From NCBI GenBank assembly GCA_036345935.2, contig JADWOT020000002.1:15160913-15224912 (forward strand): a DNA stretch of 64,000 nucleotides, written 5' to 3'. The DNA is from Taenia hydatigena. Taxonomy: Eukaryota; Platyhelminthes; Cestoda; Cyclophyllidea; Taeniidae. Position numbers and translations under genes: made by a program. Each line of letters starts with the position of its first letter. Position 1 is the first letter of the stretch. Below, piece after piece: positions 62,725 through 64,000 of this stretch. A model generated the notes under the pieces. That model ran no database searches, was not told the origin of the DNA, and worked only from the letters and a program-made list of their open reading frames with translations.

Positions 62725-63390
62725 TGCCATGGTGGTAAGTGAGCTGGTCGACGGTGTACACATTCTCCTCTGTTACCACATTGCGTTGAGTCAGTCACGA
62801 ACGCTGCTGGCGTTGATATTCAATAAAACTTTCACCTTAACTGATTTGAATAGTGTTCTCCATGAGCTGTTGTGTTTGTCGTAGCGGTTGTATTGGGCTT
62901 CCGAGTGGACGTGATGAAGACAATCAGAGGTGAATGCACAGATTCGACAATGTATAATGAACAGGTCTTGCCGAATTATGAGTTACACGTCGCAGCCCTT
63001 CCGAGGGATGATTGTAGACATTCTCCTAATTTCACTTTAATAGCTATTTGTACGCAACGTGCTTAATAGGACATCGAAATGGATGGGCAGCAGAAACGAA
63101 GGCCAAATATCACCTAGTCGACCAGATCCATTGATAAAATGAATGGAGAGGTAGCTGAAGTTTTCCATGGCACTGAAATCAAAGTCCAGAATCGCAATCG
63201 AATCCAGTTTAGGCAGTAATTTGAATATTGCGTTTTGCATCCCTTCACATCGCCTCATGAACAAAATGTAAAATGAATGCGATTGATATTTGCTTCGTGC
63301 GATTGCGGTGCACAGTACACGCAGTAAACATCAGCCTGTCCTCACTCACTAGTAAAGGGAGTTGGGCCTAATGCAAATGACTGTGTACAT
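62725..63390 (+). repeat. Element E, copy 3
   Basis: This copy has the same orientation as copy 1 and is inverted relative to copy 2. Its AATAAA is at 62822-62827. Its outer edge is also the outer edge of palindrome 2. Confidence 0.9.
63037..63264 (-). CDS. Conserved 75-codon frame in element E, copy 3 (unknown)
   Basis: This is the same frame as in copies 1 and 2, with replacements at MQNAIF, INGSGRLG and HFDVLL and no stop or indel. Confidence 0.35.
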   Translation of the reverse strand: MFMRRCEGMQNAIFKLLPKLDSIAILDFDFSAMENFSYLSIHFINGSGRLGDIWPSFLLPIHFDVLLSTLRTNSY

Positions 63391-64000
63391 TGCCATGTAC
63401 CTATCTGACCACGCTGCTTGACCCAGTATACAAGAATTCTCCCTTACTCCGTTTCGGGGTAAATTGATGAGTTCACAGTTTATCTAAAGTAATTATTTTC
63501 CATTTATCTTGGCCTTCTGAAATTCTGGCACGCACGCATTATGCTGCAGCTAAAATCAAAGTGCGCATGGAATGCATCGTTACTGTACGAAATGTTACGA
63601 ATGCTATCTTACGCGCGAGTGACCAAGGAAGTGCTTTCGTTCACATCATCCCTACGCGTATGTTTTTGCTTATAAAACTTGCTTCATGTTGAGTGAGTAT
63701 ATTTATGCTTTTGTGGCTCATGGTTCGCAGGCATTGATATCGAACTGTTAAGACAATGTTATAAAAACGCAATCCCTTTTACTTCCCGATTTCGTCATGT
63801 TAACACCAATGCAGCTCATCAACATTGTGTGCTATCTTCAATAGTGCTGCGAAATACATTACTCTGTGCTTTACATTGATTATTTTGCGATGTAGAAGCA
63901 AATATCAACAAATAGAGGGTAGCCGATCATTGAGCATATTTTTGGGAAGTTATGAGAATGAGTTAAAGCGCTAAGCAATGTTTAAAATGCATGGCAGATA
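63391..64000. other. Unique flank, no gene recognised
   Basis: This is AT-rich sequence beyond palindrome 2. I see no open frame of note and no repeat partner. Confidence 0.4.

Larger units (their letters stand above)
53406..63390 (+). repeat. Palindrome 2, right arm
   Basis: This is the reverse-complement partner of 41738-51720. The outer edge is abrupt after gactgtgtacat. Beyond it lies sequence not found elsewhere in the window. Confidence 0.95.

Noticed and set aside
41738..63390. Inverted terminal repeats of a giant DNA transposon
   Set aside because: I saw no transposase, no integrase and no target-site duplication at the edges (the flanks at 41738 and 63390 differ), and the arms contain a host-type multi-exon gene.
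41738..63390. Pure assembly duplication of a single sequence
   Set aside because: It cannot be excluded, but the arms differ by real substitutions (one at a splice acceptor), the spacer is unique and crossed by a gene, and both outer edges are sharp. It is kept as the main alternative in the findings.
1..64000. CRISPR arrays, bacterial operons, rRNA or tRNA genes
   Set aside because: There are no short regularly spaced repeats and no Shine-Dalgarno-led gene runs, and I recognised no rRNA or tRNA core. tRNA genes were not searched exhaustively by eye.

Overview
This looks like nuclear DNA of a metazoan, most likely a parasitic flatworm (inference). Genes are split into small exons with GT-AG (and two GC-AG) introns, AATAAA signals and a TATA box, and there are no operons or ribosome-binding sites. 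One gene is a secreted SCP/TAPS (CAP-domain, venom-allergen-like) protein, a family expanded in helminths. The other recognisable gene is a DUR3-like sodium:solute symporter present in two mirrored copies. Most of the rest is duplicated and decayed gene sequence.

Layout. 1-20 kb holds diverged repeats derived from coding sequence. An inverted pair lies at about 1-672 and 4203-4860, and a direct pair at about 2.25-4.2 kb and 9.64-10.86 kb, with a low-complexity pyrimidine-rich tract near 7.4-7.8 kb and a possible decayed minus-strand gene at 17.8-19.0 kb. I found no confidently functional gene here. 21,510-42,404 is a large inverted repeat (palindrome 1) with arms of about 5.95 kb and a 9 kb spacer. 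Its arms carry smaller nested inverted repeats and diverged copies of an unrecognised gene-fragment family. The spacer holds two more diverged copies of that family and the intact SCP/TAPS gene (33,871-34,959, plus strand). 41,738-63,390 is a second inverted repeat (palindrome 2) with arms of about 9.98 kb and a 1.7 kb spacer. Each arm carries exons 2-15 of the symporter, pointing away from the spacer. The only visible exon 1 lies in the spacer and faces the left copy.

The two palindromes overlap. A segment of about 667 bp (41,738-42,404) is the outer end of the right arm of palindrome 1 and of the left arm of palindrome 2. It recurs at 21,510-22,177 and 62,725-63,390, with a partial inverted fourth copy near 20.25-20.79 kb.

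Functionally, the symporter would move a small solute such as urea or a polyamine across a membrane, and the SCP/TAPS protein would be secreted. No functional link between them is visible. The left symporter copy has exon 1 but has lost the acceptor AG before exon 13. The right copy keeps that AG but has no exon 1 in its arm. Repeat boundaries and exon structures were read by eye, so edges may move by a few bases.
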